Origin: Diploscapter coronatus
Lineage: Eukaryota; Nematoda; Chromadorea; Rhabditida; Rhabditidae
Length of the DNA: 64,000 nt
Direction: 5' to 3'
Assembly (NCBI GenBank): GCA_964036155.1
Contig: OZ038423.1
Span: 59,969,249-60,033,248, forward strand
Of the stretch, positions 27,346 to 40,300 are shown one piece after another. The notes under the pieces are model-generated. The model worked only from the letters and a program-made list of their open reading frames with translations, did no database searches and was not told the origin of the DNA. Position numbers and translations under genes: made by a program. Numbering within the stretch: position 1 is the first letter of the stretch; the number at the start of each line of letters is the position of its first letter.

Positions 27346-30300
27346 AGTAAGTTTGGATTTAATGCTATCCTATGTTTTAACAACTCAACAGTTAACTCAC
27401 TTGTTAGTACTACTTAGTATATTTGAAATTCAGATGAATCAGTTTTATTGCGAGTTATTAATGGTGGCGTGGCCCAGGAATTGATGTTTTATGTCGAGGG
27501 TCATGATATGACCATAGTTGGTGCGGATGGCGATGAAGTAGTACCTATGCCGGTATAGAATTAGAATTATATTAGATTATTTGATATTTATCTAAATTAA
27601 ATTTACTCTCATATTTATTATTTGATATGTTTCTTTCACTTAAAATATACTTAAATTTTGCTTAATTCCATAGTCTCTAGTCTATAGTTTTAGCTCGAGG
27701 CTATAATTTAATCAGATGAATTTATTGATAAGACATAATCGGCTTTCTAACACCCCGAATGATAATTTTACACGTAATTTTGCTATTGGGGAATAAGGAC
27801 AATCAAAATCTTTCTATTTTGTTTAGATCCATAAAATTTTGAAACAGTTTTTGATGAGAAATTATTACCTTAAAGGATCAAATACTCTGAAATTATTCAC
27901 GTAACCTAGACCTTTACCTGCAAGGCTGAATATAATCAGCTTATAGCCTCAAACACGCGTCTAATTGTCATAATCTTATAAAACTTTGATCGATCAACGT
28001 TAATAATGAGTCAAGCATCAAAAGTTTCCATTTAGAATTTTTTAGATAGACGGAAATTAATAAAAGTAGTACCACAAAAATTAGCGAATATGCATATTTT
28101 GAGTCAACTAAAGAAGTAATAGCTGGCCCATAAGGTGTAGAGTAGGGATTTAGTAATAGAATGCTGGATATGAAGTTTTTCAACTCAGACAATTCATATG
28201 ATGATATTTTCCTATCGATTTTTGTGGTACTATTTTTATTAATTGCCAGATAGACAAATTGATCATTTTCCCCGGCGAGAGATACGATATTCTAATTCAT
28301 GGATTGCCCAACCCAACCAAGAAGATTTACTACATTCAATTGGAGACTTTACAAGTTAGCACATTTTAATTTGTTTCTAGACTTAAAATGGAAGTATCCT
28401 TAATTATAGCTTACAGTAAATATTAATTGATAGGATCTTTTACTTCACATTTATGGTCCTTTTATTAAAATCAAAGGGCATATTTTAGTACTGGAACTGG
28501 AATTGGACGGTTAGTCCTACCACTTATGGGTTCGCTTTTCTGGAATACGAAAATCCTTCTTTGCCTATTGATACTACTCCTCGTAAGTATTACTTGTATT
28601 TAAATCTTAAAATATTAGTCCTCGAGTTAAATCGAAGAATCTAGCGGCTTCTATCTTGTTATTCAACTTAGAATAATTATCCTCTTAGCTTGTAATCTCT
28701 CATAAATAATAGAATCCTAGGGCTTCTAACTTAATATCTACAACCCTTTGTTATCTTATCATGAAGATCAACTTTTAGCCCATGTTTCGGACCCAGCCTG
28801 CACTTCAGCCAATCTTTGCACAGCGCTAAATTGCCCCTTCGATGATTACCCATTCAAAAATATTACCTGTGTTCCTTACAACGCTCTGAGATTCCCCTAT
28901 CCAGAACAGATAGATCCCGAAATTCTACAGGATAAGGCTTTCAATTCTGGGTTTGAGGTAGATTTTATGGATAGAAAAATGTATGTTTCAGAGCAAAATA
29001 AGGAAATGAATAAATTTAAATTCATATTAACGTCGGGTTTTGCTCATGAATAATATTTTTTACAAATCCTAAACTAAATAATATTAGCTTGGATAATAAT
29101 TATAAAATTAGGCAATTAAGTTTAATTTAATTATCTCAGGAACATTTCATAAATATGCACTACGATTCTCACATGGATAATTTCATGTTCCAATTTCCAA
29201 CCGGTATTCCTTACTACCATTCCGATAATTTAGACTTAATTAGCACGGTAATTACCTAATTAAATCGATAATTGCTTAGTTATCTAATTAGAATTGTTCC
29301 ACGGTTAATTGTCCTAAGGATGCTGTAAAATACGATCGGAATTGTCGCTGTTTCTACTATAAGAAGCACAAATTGGGCAATATCGTTCAGGTAATTAAAC
29401 ACTTAATTATCCCAATTATTCCTGTTTAATTCCCCGAATTAAGTTGACCATTTACAATATGGGAAATGGCGGTGGAATGGGGACTGGGTACGCTCATCCG
29501 ATACATATTCACGGTACTCATTTCTACGTTATGAAGGTAGTTAACCTTATTTATTTCTTCAATTACCTCAACTATTTTTATTTAATTAGGTTGGCTGGCC
29601 TACTTATAATGCTAGCGGTTTTATCGACAAAATGAATCCTGACATGGCGTGCCCCGGAGATACAGTAAGCAAAATCTAACCCACCCACTTTTATTTAAAC
29701 TTGGATATTTTATTTTAGACTGATTGCAATTTAATCGGCTGGGCTGATAATTCATGGAATAACGGTGCGGTTCAGGGCATGAATACGAAAAATCCATCTA
29801 GGTAAGCTTCAGGAAAAACGGACAATTCTCAAAGAATTTATCAAAATGATGTGCTTTATTCGAGATTGAATTAATTTAAAAGTTAAAATTCAGAAGAGAC
29901 ACCATAACTTTACCTGTCGGGGGTTACATTGTGATTAGGTAAGATGAACTTCAAAAATGCGAGTTTAAAATTTTTCAGATTCCGAGCCTTAAATCCTGGA
30001 TGGTGGTTCGCGCACTGTCATTTAGAGTTGCATTTAATGGGTGGAACGGGATGGGCCTATAAGGTCAGGATTAAAATGTTTTAGACCTGACCTAGATTGC
30101 ATCTTTCTGATCTGACCTAGATTTTCATATTTTAGGTCGGTGATGACGATCAGATCTACATGCCACCTGACAACTTCCCCAAAGATTGCGGGGTCTTTAT
30201 ATTGGATAAGGTATTTTCAAATTTTCACCAAAAATTCCTTGAAACGTAGATTTTTACGTTAAATTTTATGTTGTACGAAATAGTCGGAGCATTTCAAAAA

Positions 30301-30593
30301 TTAATTATCTCTACCGAGTTTTTCTTGAAACATTACCTATCTTCAATAGGAAAATTACATTTTGCCGAATTCTTGCAAAAATTCATTTTCAGTTGCCGGA
30401 TTTGCGACTACCAAATGGGAGCACTATCGAAAGCACTACCCCTCAAACAACGGGGGGCACTACCCCTCAAACAACGGGGGGCACTACCCCTCAAACAACA
30501 AGGAGCACTACCTCGGGGAGTCCAATTTCTCTACAATTAGCCACAATTGTGTGCCATTTCATCACTTGTCTCCTATCTATTATGCTCATATAG
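25340..30593 (+). CDS. Secreted laccase (multicopper oxidase), complete, with Thr-rich repeat tail
   Basis: Twenty-one exons: 25340-25447, 25575-25682, 25777-25931, 26389-26559, 26724-26812, 26890-26984, 27049-27169, 27224-27346, 27434-27552, 28250-28354, 28489-28582, 28779-28957, 29140-29247, 29292-29390, 29444-29536, 29590-29664, 29719-29801, 29894-29938, 29979-30063, 30136-30210, 30393-30593; 2331 bases, in frame, 776 aa. A signal peptide is followed by three cupredoxin domains. All four copper motifs are seen: HVHGIDKHGMW; HWYHGHMQTDRGDGLYG; HPIHIHGTHF; HCHLELHLMGGTGW. The T1 axial position after the Cys (+10) is Thr, not Met/Leu/Phe. Exon 21 encodes three copies of TTPQTTGG, then a hydrophobic end (LATIVCHFITCLLSIMLI), which suits a GPI signal or a membrane tail. 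Intron 3 carries the TIR element. Confidence 0.93.
25956..26168 (-). mobile_element. TIR element with tRNA-like core, second copy
   Basis: Mirror image of 1178-1394, in laccase intron 3. It differs from the left copy by a 4-base length change. Being at the homologous site in both arms, it was inserted before the duplication. Confidence 0.6.
30435..30506 (+). repeat. In-frame 24-base tandem repeat in laccase exon 21
   Basis: Three units of actacccctcaaacaacggg plus gggc; the third unit has diverged at its end. It codes TTPQTTGG repeats, a likely O-glycosylated stalk before the hydrophobic C-terminus. Confidence 0.9.
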
Positions 30594-31587
30594 GCAATTT
30601 AGATAGAATACGGTCTTTTTCCTTCTTTCTCGTTCTTCCTCTATCTTTCTTTTCTCCCCTCATTTTCCCTCGCTATCTGTCGATCATTTCATCATTGTAT
30701 TCCAATATCGTCCATTATGTTCATGTAAACTATGGGAAAAGAAAGAAATACATAGAAATATCATTAGGGAAAGAATCGGAAACTGAGAAATAGTATGAGA
30801 GATTAGGGGAAAAAGAGGCAAAACTCTATACAAAAGTGGGGCCAGTTTATCACAGAACCTCGCAATTTTTCCCTTTTTCTTTGCCCCAATATATTTCGAT
30901 TAGCCCCTATTTCCACTACCACATGTGGTTTCTTATATACAAATTTTCCCTCACGCTCTTTTCCTCTCTCTAGCTTAGTGTTATTCTTCCTTTTCGCCCT
31001 TTCTATTTCTTCTTTTCTCTCTCTGTTCTCGACTGAAAATTTCCAGATGAGCCTATCGTCCTATCCAAATCAACCTCCCAAACCGATTTTTCTAACCTCT
31101 ATTTTCCGAGGCCTTATCTATCACTGTATTCCATAGTATATTTGCTATGTTTGTTATTTATTTCCTAGTGCTAATAAATTTCTCCAAAATATTTGGAAGT
31201 AGCGGGATCCGAAATCGAGATGATGGTAAATTTTTGTAAAACAAGTGCCTTACCGATTGAGTCCACGACTCGACGCGATTTTGATTGTTTCTTGGCCGTT
31301 TCATGACGTGTGCAAATGGAGCTTGAGGAAACATTCAAAGCCACGACGATGTTGGAAAATACTAATTTTTAAATTACCGCTTTTTAAATCATAATTTTTC
31401 AAAAGTATGAACAACTTTATTAAAAATCACAATTTTAAGTCAAATTACAAATAAAATGCCAAGTTTACGTACATGTATCACAGCTCCCCCTTAGTATCGG
31501 TAAAAGTTTTTGATGAAAAAGTGCGTGTTTTACAAACAGGACAAATGCAAATTTTAAAAAGGAGTGTATTTGCCAACAATTTCGAAA
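30594..31587. other. Convergent spacer between laccase and RD3 gene
   Basis: Pyrimidine-rich, C/T-biased stretches (30600-31020) and an AT-rich remainder. A stretch at about 31210-31285, read on the minus strand, has words like tRNA A and B boxes (tggactcaatcgg, gatttcggatcccg), but no full cloverleaf can be folded by eye, so it is at best a tRNA relic. Confidence 0.35.
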
Positions 31588-32847
31588 TTAGACGATTTTT
31601 TCAAGTTCTTCAATAGATAGTTGCCCAATCGAGCGAGAAGTGGGCTGCGGCGAGTCGTTAACCTAAAAATAAAAAAATTTTGATCTAAAAAGTGCAATTT
31701 TTCCTACAACTATGAAATTTTTCGCTAAATTTTCATCATTTTTCAATCAATAGACTCATTTTCCCAGGTTGTTTATGTTATGTTTTGCCTCGTGCATCAA
31801 TAATGAGCCAAGTAACATGATATCGTAATTCAATGACGATGCGCGGGGTCAAATGGAGCAGTAAGGTGAACAGTTTCAGGATTTTCGATATAATTATTCC
31901 GGACATATAAATTTGATCAGTAGATAGATAAACTGGTACGACATTATATAATTTATCATGAAACTGAATAAGTCTTAAATTTGCGCAAATAAAAACTTGA
32001 AAAAATAATGTATGCTAATACAACATTTTATTTTAAGTCACAGTAACCCTTACCGAATTAGCGCTACTCTGACTTCTCAGGTATTTTCTCAGAACGCGGG
32101 CCACGGTAGGTGGACGTGGTCTCGAAAATATGACTTCGTGACAGGTCGTTTGAAAAGTATCGATAATGGCATTGCGGGTTAATGTCGTCTGAAATTGAAT
32201 ATTTTTAGGAAATGTAGCGAAATTTATATCATTTTATATCTTTCAAAAATTGAGCATTATAATTGGAAGAAAATTGTAGACGTTATGTTGTTGCTATCCA
32301 TTTCAGTTTTAAGAATAAATAGTTTAAAACATTGAAAACTAACTCCAATTCGATTTTGCCAAGTGTTCATCACCTTGGACCATTCATTTGCTTGAAGTCG
32401 ACAGCAGGCGTTTTCAATTTTGCTCCTCTCCTAAAATAATCAACTGGATTACCCCAATTGCTCTAGTTATCTTTATTTAATTACTCCAATTATCTCTATT
32501 TAGTTACCTCAATCGATAGGCATTTCTTTCTTCTTGCCGGTGCCCTAGAGACTAACCACGAATAGTCTACGGTGGTCTTGTTTTTCTCTTTTTCCTTTTG
32601 TTGTTCTTCTTCCTAAAATTAAAACCAAATTAATGAAGTTTTAAGTTTATACCTGCTGATTTTCAAATTCAACAACGACTGATTCAACTTGCGATAAGAC
32701 TAGATCCATCATAAAATCTAAATGTAAATATTTTTTTAGAATTTTAGAAATTTAAGCGAATAAAAAGATACCTGCATCATTAGAAGATATATTTTTCCGG
32801 TCATCAATTTCAGTGGTTCTCGGGGAAAAATTTAGCCAGGAAAACAT
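31588..32847 (-). CDS. RD3 (retinal degeneration 3) homologue
   Basis: Six exons on the minus strand: 32772-32847 (start ATG at 32847), 32653-32717, 32508-32612, 32344-32430, 32054-32188, 31588-31662; 543 bases, in frame, 180 aa (human RD3 is 195). The N-terminus MFSWLNFSPR aligns with the start of RD3 (Ile-Ser-Trp-Leu). A helix LVLSQVESVVVEFENQQ leads to the family hallmark VDYSWLVS, then an IERSKIENACCRL helix and a C-terminal FQTTCHEVIFSRPRPPTVARVLRKYL region. In vertebrates RD3 binds retinal guanylate cyclases, blocks their activity and aids their transport. The partner in this animal is unknown. An acceptor (attttcag) lies 14-18 bases before the ATG. It follows the IP3 receptor gene on the same strand. 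Confidence 0.8.
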
Positions 32848-34348
32848 TTTTTCTGTTCTTCTCTGAAAATATAAAAATAAAAATATAAGCTAAGAAGAAT
32901 GAAATAGCAACATGAAGTATCGTGCCTTATGTATTCATATATCTAAGACTTATATACCAGATCCTATTCTGACTAAGAATTTACTCGAAGTAAATAGACG
33001 CATTTACGCAGAATACCCCTTATTTCCTTGTCATAAGATGCGGCCTATCACTAAAATAGGCGCTTACGAGGTAAATATAGACTTGAATAAAGGAGATTTA
33101 TCATGAATTACTAAATCTCATAGCTTAAAGGATCAAATATTTACGTCAATTGATAAAAATAAACAATATTATGATGATGTAAGGCTTAGATGTTAAGCAA
33201 TATACACATTCCCATATTCAAATCACCAGGAATTTCAAGATTTCTTAAATCAAATATAATCTGGAAGCATAAATTAGATAAAAATAAATTTTATAAAATA
33301 AAACAGTCGGAAACATGTGAAACCTGTCAAGAGACATGGGATTCAATAAAGTCTGAATTTATGAAATATTATACCGAAATCCAAGCTTTATCCTTTTCTC
33401 CTCAAAGGATTAAAGGGAATTATCGGAAATGCGTGTACACCCCTTAGCAACCGACTCCTGTGACTTCCTTAGAAAGGATGAGAAATTAAGAGAACTTATA
33501 TATCAGTCGACTTTCAAGGCCTATCCTTAACCATAGAACGAGATTTTATATCTTTAATCTCTAATTTTTATATGAAAGGCGGTTTTGAAGCCCTACATTT
33601 TATGGTAAGATAAAAATTTTCACTCTCGATAAGCTGATAATGGATTTCAGAGCTGATAAAGATCTTTGTTACGTAAGCAAAATATCCGAACAAAAGTCTT
33701 TTGAACGGGTTTTACGCATTACTTAACCTCTTGAGTAAAGGGTACTACGCAAAATAATATCCTTTTTTGTAAAACTTAACATCATTTTACATGACCAAAT
33801 AACTCTTCATTTCATAGATGATGACATTTTTACAATATCAATAGGCATTAAAAACATGTGAAAACCCCGCTATAGTTTTGAGAGACACGGTATGAAAACG
33901 TCATGAAAAACGATATAACTTTTGATATAACTCATTTTTAAAAATTGAATTTGTATACTTCGCTAGATTGGGTTAGCAAAGTATAGCTAAAATAATAATG
34001 CACAAATATATGATGGCAATAATATGATAATATCTAGAATCTAAGGCCCTTAAATTAGTATTGAAAATGAGAAGAAAATTGGTCATTCTCTAAAATTTTC
34101 TTCCTTTTTCAACATCTTAAATCCCGCAATAGTTTGTGAAAAACTCAAAAAATATCTAAGTGGATTATTTTGAAAGCTGCCATGAAAATAAGTGAAATTT
34201 GAAATGAAAATCACCGAAAATATCGAAATAAAGATCACAATATGAGAATTTCTTGTAAAAATGATAATTAAAAAATCAATTTGAAAATGACTAGAAATGC
34301 GGTTTTTGATTTTATTTGTAAAAAGTCTAGGCTCCATAAATTCTCGAA
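32848..34348. other. Spacer between IP3 receptor and RD3
   Basis: AT-rich; open frames at 32912-33106 and 33190-33447 lack family features. A word near 33515 (aggcctatccttaacc) echoes the laccase upstream flank. Confidence 0.35.
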
Positions 34349-37300
34349 TCATCCTCTTAGCAGCTCGATGTACTAAAATAATTCAATTTAAAGATAATTC
34401 CTAAAATTAAAAAATACCTGTTTCATTTCCTCCCACTCCCGTGTCATATTCAACATCATTTCGTGGGTTTGACGCAGTAATTCCTAAAGTTCAATTTTTA
34501 AAGTGCACCCCTTTTATCCGCAAATTAGAATTTTTTTCTAGCTTCTCTATGCTTGCTCATTCATAAATCCCTCGTTTTTGACAAAGGAATAGGCAAAAAT
34601 CTAACTCGCTATCTACTACACCACGCTGCCATGGGGGAAGACGCGCTTTCTATCATTATGTACTTGGTCAGCGTAGGTTAGAGGGCCTTGGAAAGAAGTG
34701 ATTCTGAGAAACTCGAAAACGTTGCAATTGGTGAGAAAACGGGTAAAAGTTTTCCAAATTCAACCCCTTACTTTCATGCTAGCGATTTCCGGCTGTTCTG
34801 CATCGTTATCTCCGTCTTGTAACGATATTGCTTGCATTCGAGGAAACCAATCCAAATTTCGGTCCTAAAAATTGTAAATGACTTCATGTTCATAAAAGAT
34901 AACGCCCTTATTAAAACAACGTAACATTTAAAACTAAACGCCCATTTTCAAATAACGCTCAAAAATCCCACTTTTATGCACTGCGCGACATAGGATTCAG
35001 GTCCGGTAAATTCGGTTTCGTCCTTGATTTGCAGCCAGACGATGAAGTACAGATAGTGCCATAGATTGTGCTCGATTTCTTGATGATCTTCGAATGTTAC
35101 CGAACGGTTATCGAACCTAAAACAATGAGTTTAGTGTAGATATTCAAAAAAATCGATGAAGATCAACTTTTAAAATACATAAATCGAAAGAAGATATGAT
35201 TTTTTTTTCAAATGAGTAACAAACTCCATGTAAAAAGCGGTGAAGATCAATTTTAAAGTTATTTTTAATTCAATAAAAATTTATAATATAAAAAATTCTT
35301 ACTTCCCCCTTTCCAGCCCACAGACGAAGCAGGTGTTTTTCAAAATGTCCTCTTTTTCATTCTTCTCCGTCCTCAGATCTCCGAAAGTGTCGATGATCAC
35401 ACCAAAGATTAAATTCAACACGATGACGATCAGGACGATGTAAAAAGCGAGGTCGTAGATGATACGGTAATGGAAGTAGGGCTCCTAGAACGTATTTATT
35501 CAAATTTTTACATCTCTTCCTAGTTTTTATATTTTAAGTTCTATGATTCATTTTTCCTTTAAACATCCCCAAATATAGCAAGTTATGGTCTCTTTTTTAT
35601 TTTTTTTCGAATTTTAATTGCACTTTTTATTCAGTCTCAAGATATAAAAATGTGACGCCATTTTAAAATATCAATTTTTAAATGACACCCTTTATTTTAA
35701 TTTTATGATTTCCTTTTTAACGCCTTACGTCAGGAGAGACGTTCCTCAGGACGTCACCAATGCCGCCCCCATTTCTCAGACCCCAATTCAGTGTATGAAT
35801 GATACACATCGACAATGTAGTGCAGGATCTGATTTTGTTATCTGAAAATTGGCATTTTCTTTCAAATTTGTATATTTCTCTAGTCGATCACTCGAAAATC
35901 AGTCTTAAGATAGATTTTTAGAAGTCCCCCTTAGTAAATTAGTTTGGAAAATCGAAAATCTGTTTTTGTTATTCGATGACGGTATTTTTCATGCAAATGT
36001 TGTTGACTTTCACTTCAAATTTGCAAAAAAATAGAAAAAAGAAACACATTCTGAAAATCACACCACCAACAACTATTTTATATGGCGTAGTGGCATCATA
36101 TATTTAATTTATAACGTTTTTTTTTTTTTTTTGAAATTATGACACCTTTAAAAAACACATAACGCCTTTAACTATGATGCCATTAAGCCACGACGTCATC
36201 TTTCTGGTTAGGACCCTCACCCGCATCGTCCCCACCAGAATTTGTCGGCGATTTTCCAGATGATTCCTGATTCGGCGGTACAGGTTCGGACTCCATCGAT
36301 TTGCAGTCGTCTTTCTGGCAAACATCAGGAAGTTTTCCTGTAGATAGCAATTCAGGATCTTGCGCGATCACGACGGTTTCCTCTAGAGGGTCAACCTCGA
36401 GAACGAAATCTTAAATTTTTCGAATTTTATAAATTCTCATTTTTGAAACACAGAAATACAATATCAGTTTTAACTGATATATTTTGATTATTGAAACTTC
36501 TAAAACATAATTAAACATTCATGTAGCGTTTGAGCCTGTCTCCTTTTGAGAGTAATTCTAAATCGACACCAGGGAAATCAGTTTAAGGTATTTTTAAATT
36601 GGTTACCAAAATTCTTGAAACTTATAAAAATTGAACTTACCGTGCTGGAAAAAGTGGAATCCAATGATGGAAAATATGTAGACCAAAATCAAGGCCAAAA
36701 GTCCGGTTAAAATGATGGACTGCCAATTTCTGGTTACCGAGCTGATGACGTTTCGAAGTGTGTCTTCAGATGCTACGATGTCGAAGAGCTCAAATTAAAA
36801 TAGTGTTATATTCAATAAAGGTTCCCTTGGTTTACAACTAGTATTATCATGAAATTCTAACTTTTAGAGCCATCATTATTTGAAACTTATGTCAAATTGA
36901 ATACAAGTATGGAAATTTACCAGTAGAGAATAAATCATAGGATGCACGACCAGTCCTAGTAGGCAGAATAATAGATAGAGTAAGTGGTATAAAAGTTCTT
37001 TATCCGAAAATCGCTCGACCCAACTTTTCTTCTCCGATAGACCCTTGTTAGCAATGTAAGACGTCACGTGAACTGATTTGTTAACGAACTGCAAATTAGT
37101 AAGTTTAACTAATAATTCAAATCTTAATCCTAAGAATCGATATTAACCATCTTAGCATAATTTAAAATTATTCTCAATTTTTCAATACTTTAAATGTATG
37201 CCTAATTAATTAGGGCTAATTTATAGATAGCTGATGCTGAAATGTCTTAATTTTACCTGTAAAAACCCGTAAATGTAAAGCGTCGGTACCGGTCCGATAA

Positions 37301-40300
37301 TCGCTATCAAAACTACGGCCGTGCATAGTAACACCGCGCCGAAAGCCGTTATGATATTGCTAGTTTTTGCTAGTGACGATCTGAAACGTTCATTTTAGCA
37401 AATTACTACTAGCAACTAGCTTACTTTTCATCCCATTGCGAATATAAGAATAGTGTCGAGGCTATTAAAGGCGTGTATATGAAGGGGTTGGTTGCTGAGA
37501 GATCGCCTAACATAGCATATGTTAATTTTCGCGTTAACCCGTTGATTCAACTCACTTTTCACCAGTTCGAATGGATAGTATAAAGCTATGATCATATTGA
37601 CATAGATCGCCAATAATAGCGACAACTTTGACCAAAGTCTCAACCTTAACGCACACCACGAAAGCCATTGTCGATCTAAAAATCGATGCATGGATATTTT
37701 GGTCACGCCCATTTTCTTGCGTACCTTGCAGTTTTCGTTGCCATTTCATTTCTTCGTAGAGATCAGGCCATTTTTCGAAGAACTCGGTGACTTTTGAGCC
37801 CTGAATTTAACTAGTATAATTGCTAAAAACTAGTTATTTCAAATATGTAAGTTAAAACGTTAACTATTTTTGACATTGAGTTAAAACTAACAAGATCAAC
37901 GAAAGTCACGCTTACCTGATTATCCCGCTCGGTTTCATTGTAGACAGAGAATTTCGTTTCCTTCGTCAAGTAGCTGCAGATTTCGTGTATCGGAAAAACG
38001 ACCCTTTCCAACGTTCTATCCCTTCTCACAATCTCGATCGTAGCGGTGTGTTTCTTGTAGAACGTCAGGGCCTCTCTTAAATCTCAAACTCTTAATGCCA
38101 TACCTCCAACCGGCTTTCAACATTTTCTCCTCTATCCTTATGCACGCACATACCTCGTCTTGTTGTCCTTCTTCTCATCATCTCCATCCAGCCACATTGC
38201 AAGTTCCGCGGAGTGTCTTGCGAGTTGGTGCGCCAAGATGTAGATGTTGTGGCCGACCTATTTTTATTAAGGTAAAAACTCGGTTCCCTATCATCTGAGC
38301 TACCTCCCTCGGGTCCACTGCGGGTTCATCGTCAGAGACAATAATGTACTTGTCATCGGAAAGAGGTGTTTTGTCTTGTTCGTGAGAGTCGTGGATAGAG
38401 ACGGTTCCAGAGGCATCGACGGAAATTTCTGAAATCATACATTTTTTAAATTCTAAGTTAAGTTAGCATAAAGTAGAGTGATCGTAATCTTTAGGTTAGA
38501 TTATTTAAAATAGATACCTGGCAAAGTCATGGATTGAGTTTTGATTGGAGGAGATATGATGTTGGTGGGTCTTTCTTGCAACGTTGACTGTCTCAGAAGC
38601 TCTTTCCTCATCACATTAATTTCGTATTGTTTGGAGTTAGCCATTTCGTAGGCTTGAGTGATGGCTTGGACCTAAAATTAGCATAAATCTGGCAAAAAGT
38701 TCATTTTTTACCAATTGCTTCGGGCCTCCAGCCATATTGCCCATATTTGCCAGAACTCTTTCGGCGTTTTCTGAATCGTGTCGAGATTCCATAATAGCTA
38801 GCAGCAGCTTTGAGGCGTTGCTCTAAAAACGCTGATAATTAACATCAATTAGCGCTATATGCTAATTTGACCTTAATTTCCAGCGCTAATTCCATGTGTT
38901 CATCAGCTAAGGGCTTGATTTCATTCAGGACCAGGGATATGATGATGTTCAGGCCGTTCTCTTGCATTGCCATCGTGTTCTAGAATTTAGCATGTTAATT
39001 TGCAGCGTCGCTTAGCATGCGGTAATTCATTTGTAATGTCTCTTAACAAATGCTAATTTTTAGTGTTCAAGATTTTCGAACCTGGTTTTCATGACACGGT
39101 CCTTGACAAAATTCTGTTAACGTAGCCAAAGTCTGAGTGATCAGCGAGAAATTATGCTCGGAAATTTCAGCGAAAACTCCCAACGAGCCCTTCGTCGATC
39201 CACACACCTAAAATTTTAGGTCATAATTTGACGAAATTTTCCCGCCAAAAATTACCGTATCCAAAAATGACAGCGTTTCCGCGACGAGATTATGATTCGT
39301 TCGATCTGACTGCTTCCGGATGAAGTTTTGCAGCAACGAGTTGTGATTTTCGCAGAGCAGCTGGAGTACACGTAAAATCGGCTCGACGATTTGCACTTCG
39401 GGCGGAAGGGCTTCGGTTGGCCTAAAATGTTATTTTCTGTCATTTTTTTGGTATTTAAAATTTTTTTTCTCCACTATTCTAAGTTTCTTGTGTTTTCTTA
39501 CAATTTTCAAGTATTTTTCCATTTTTAAAAATTAGTTTTCATCCCTACCTATCCTCATCTTGGTATGGCGTTAAATCCGGCACGCTGGGGGCGATGTCAT
39601 TTGAGGTATTCGAAAGTTCCGAAATGCTTGGGTGCCTCACAGGCAAAGACCCGTCGAAAATCGGCCCCGTAAAGGGCGAGTCCAGTCCCTGTTCCATCAC
39701 CAATGGGGTTAGGACGGTCGAGGCTAAAATTTTTGGAGCTTTTTCCAAAAATTTTTAAATCTAGCCCCAGAATAAATATGTTCAGGTGAGGTTGAAATTG
39801 AGAGAAGCCATACCACCGCCCAAAGCTTATGGAACATGCAAAATTTAGATCTCTTTTTATGAGGATCAGCTTTATTTTCGGAAACTTTGGTTTCCTTCCA
39901 GAAAGTTGATATTTTTCTAAGAAAATTTATCTATTTTCTCGAAAATAAGCAAAGCGTGTGAAGCCTTACAAGCGTTACGGAACGCCAACGACAAAGGGGA
40001 CTCGGGTGACGAAAGGAACGAAGCGAAACTAGAATCGTCCGAAGTTTGACGGCGACGAAGCAACGCTAGAATTTTTTAAACGTATAATTTAAGCTAACAT
40101 AATCTCATACTCTAGCTAAATTAGTTAGCGTCGCGTTAATCACACGAACTTTGAAACGTAACTATTTTGGGAAATTCAAAAACTCGGCAACTACTACTCT
40201 TTCAATGCATGCTAAATCTACGAAATAATTTGAAACGTAGTTTTCCTTCTAAAAATAATGCGAAGTTTTATCAAGCTTCATACTTAGACTATAAATCTCG

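Noticed and set aside
28779..29053. Read-through of laccase exon 12 to a stop at 29051
   Set aside because: Ending at the gtagat donor (28957) keeps phase 0, joins GFE to EHFINMHYD and makes the whole CDS close; the longer version has no donor.
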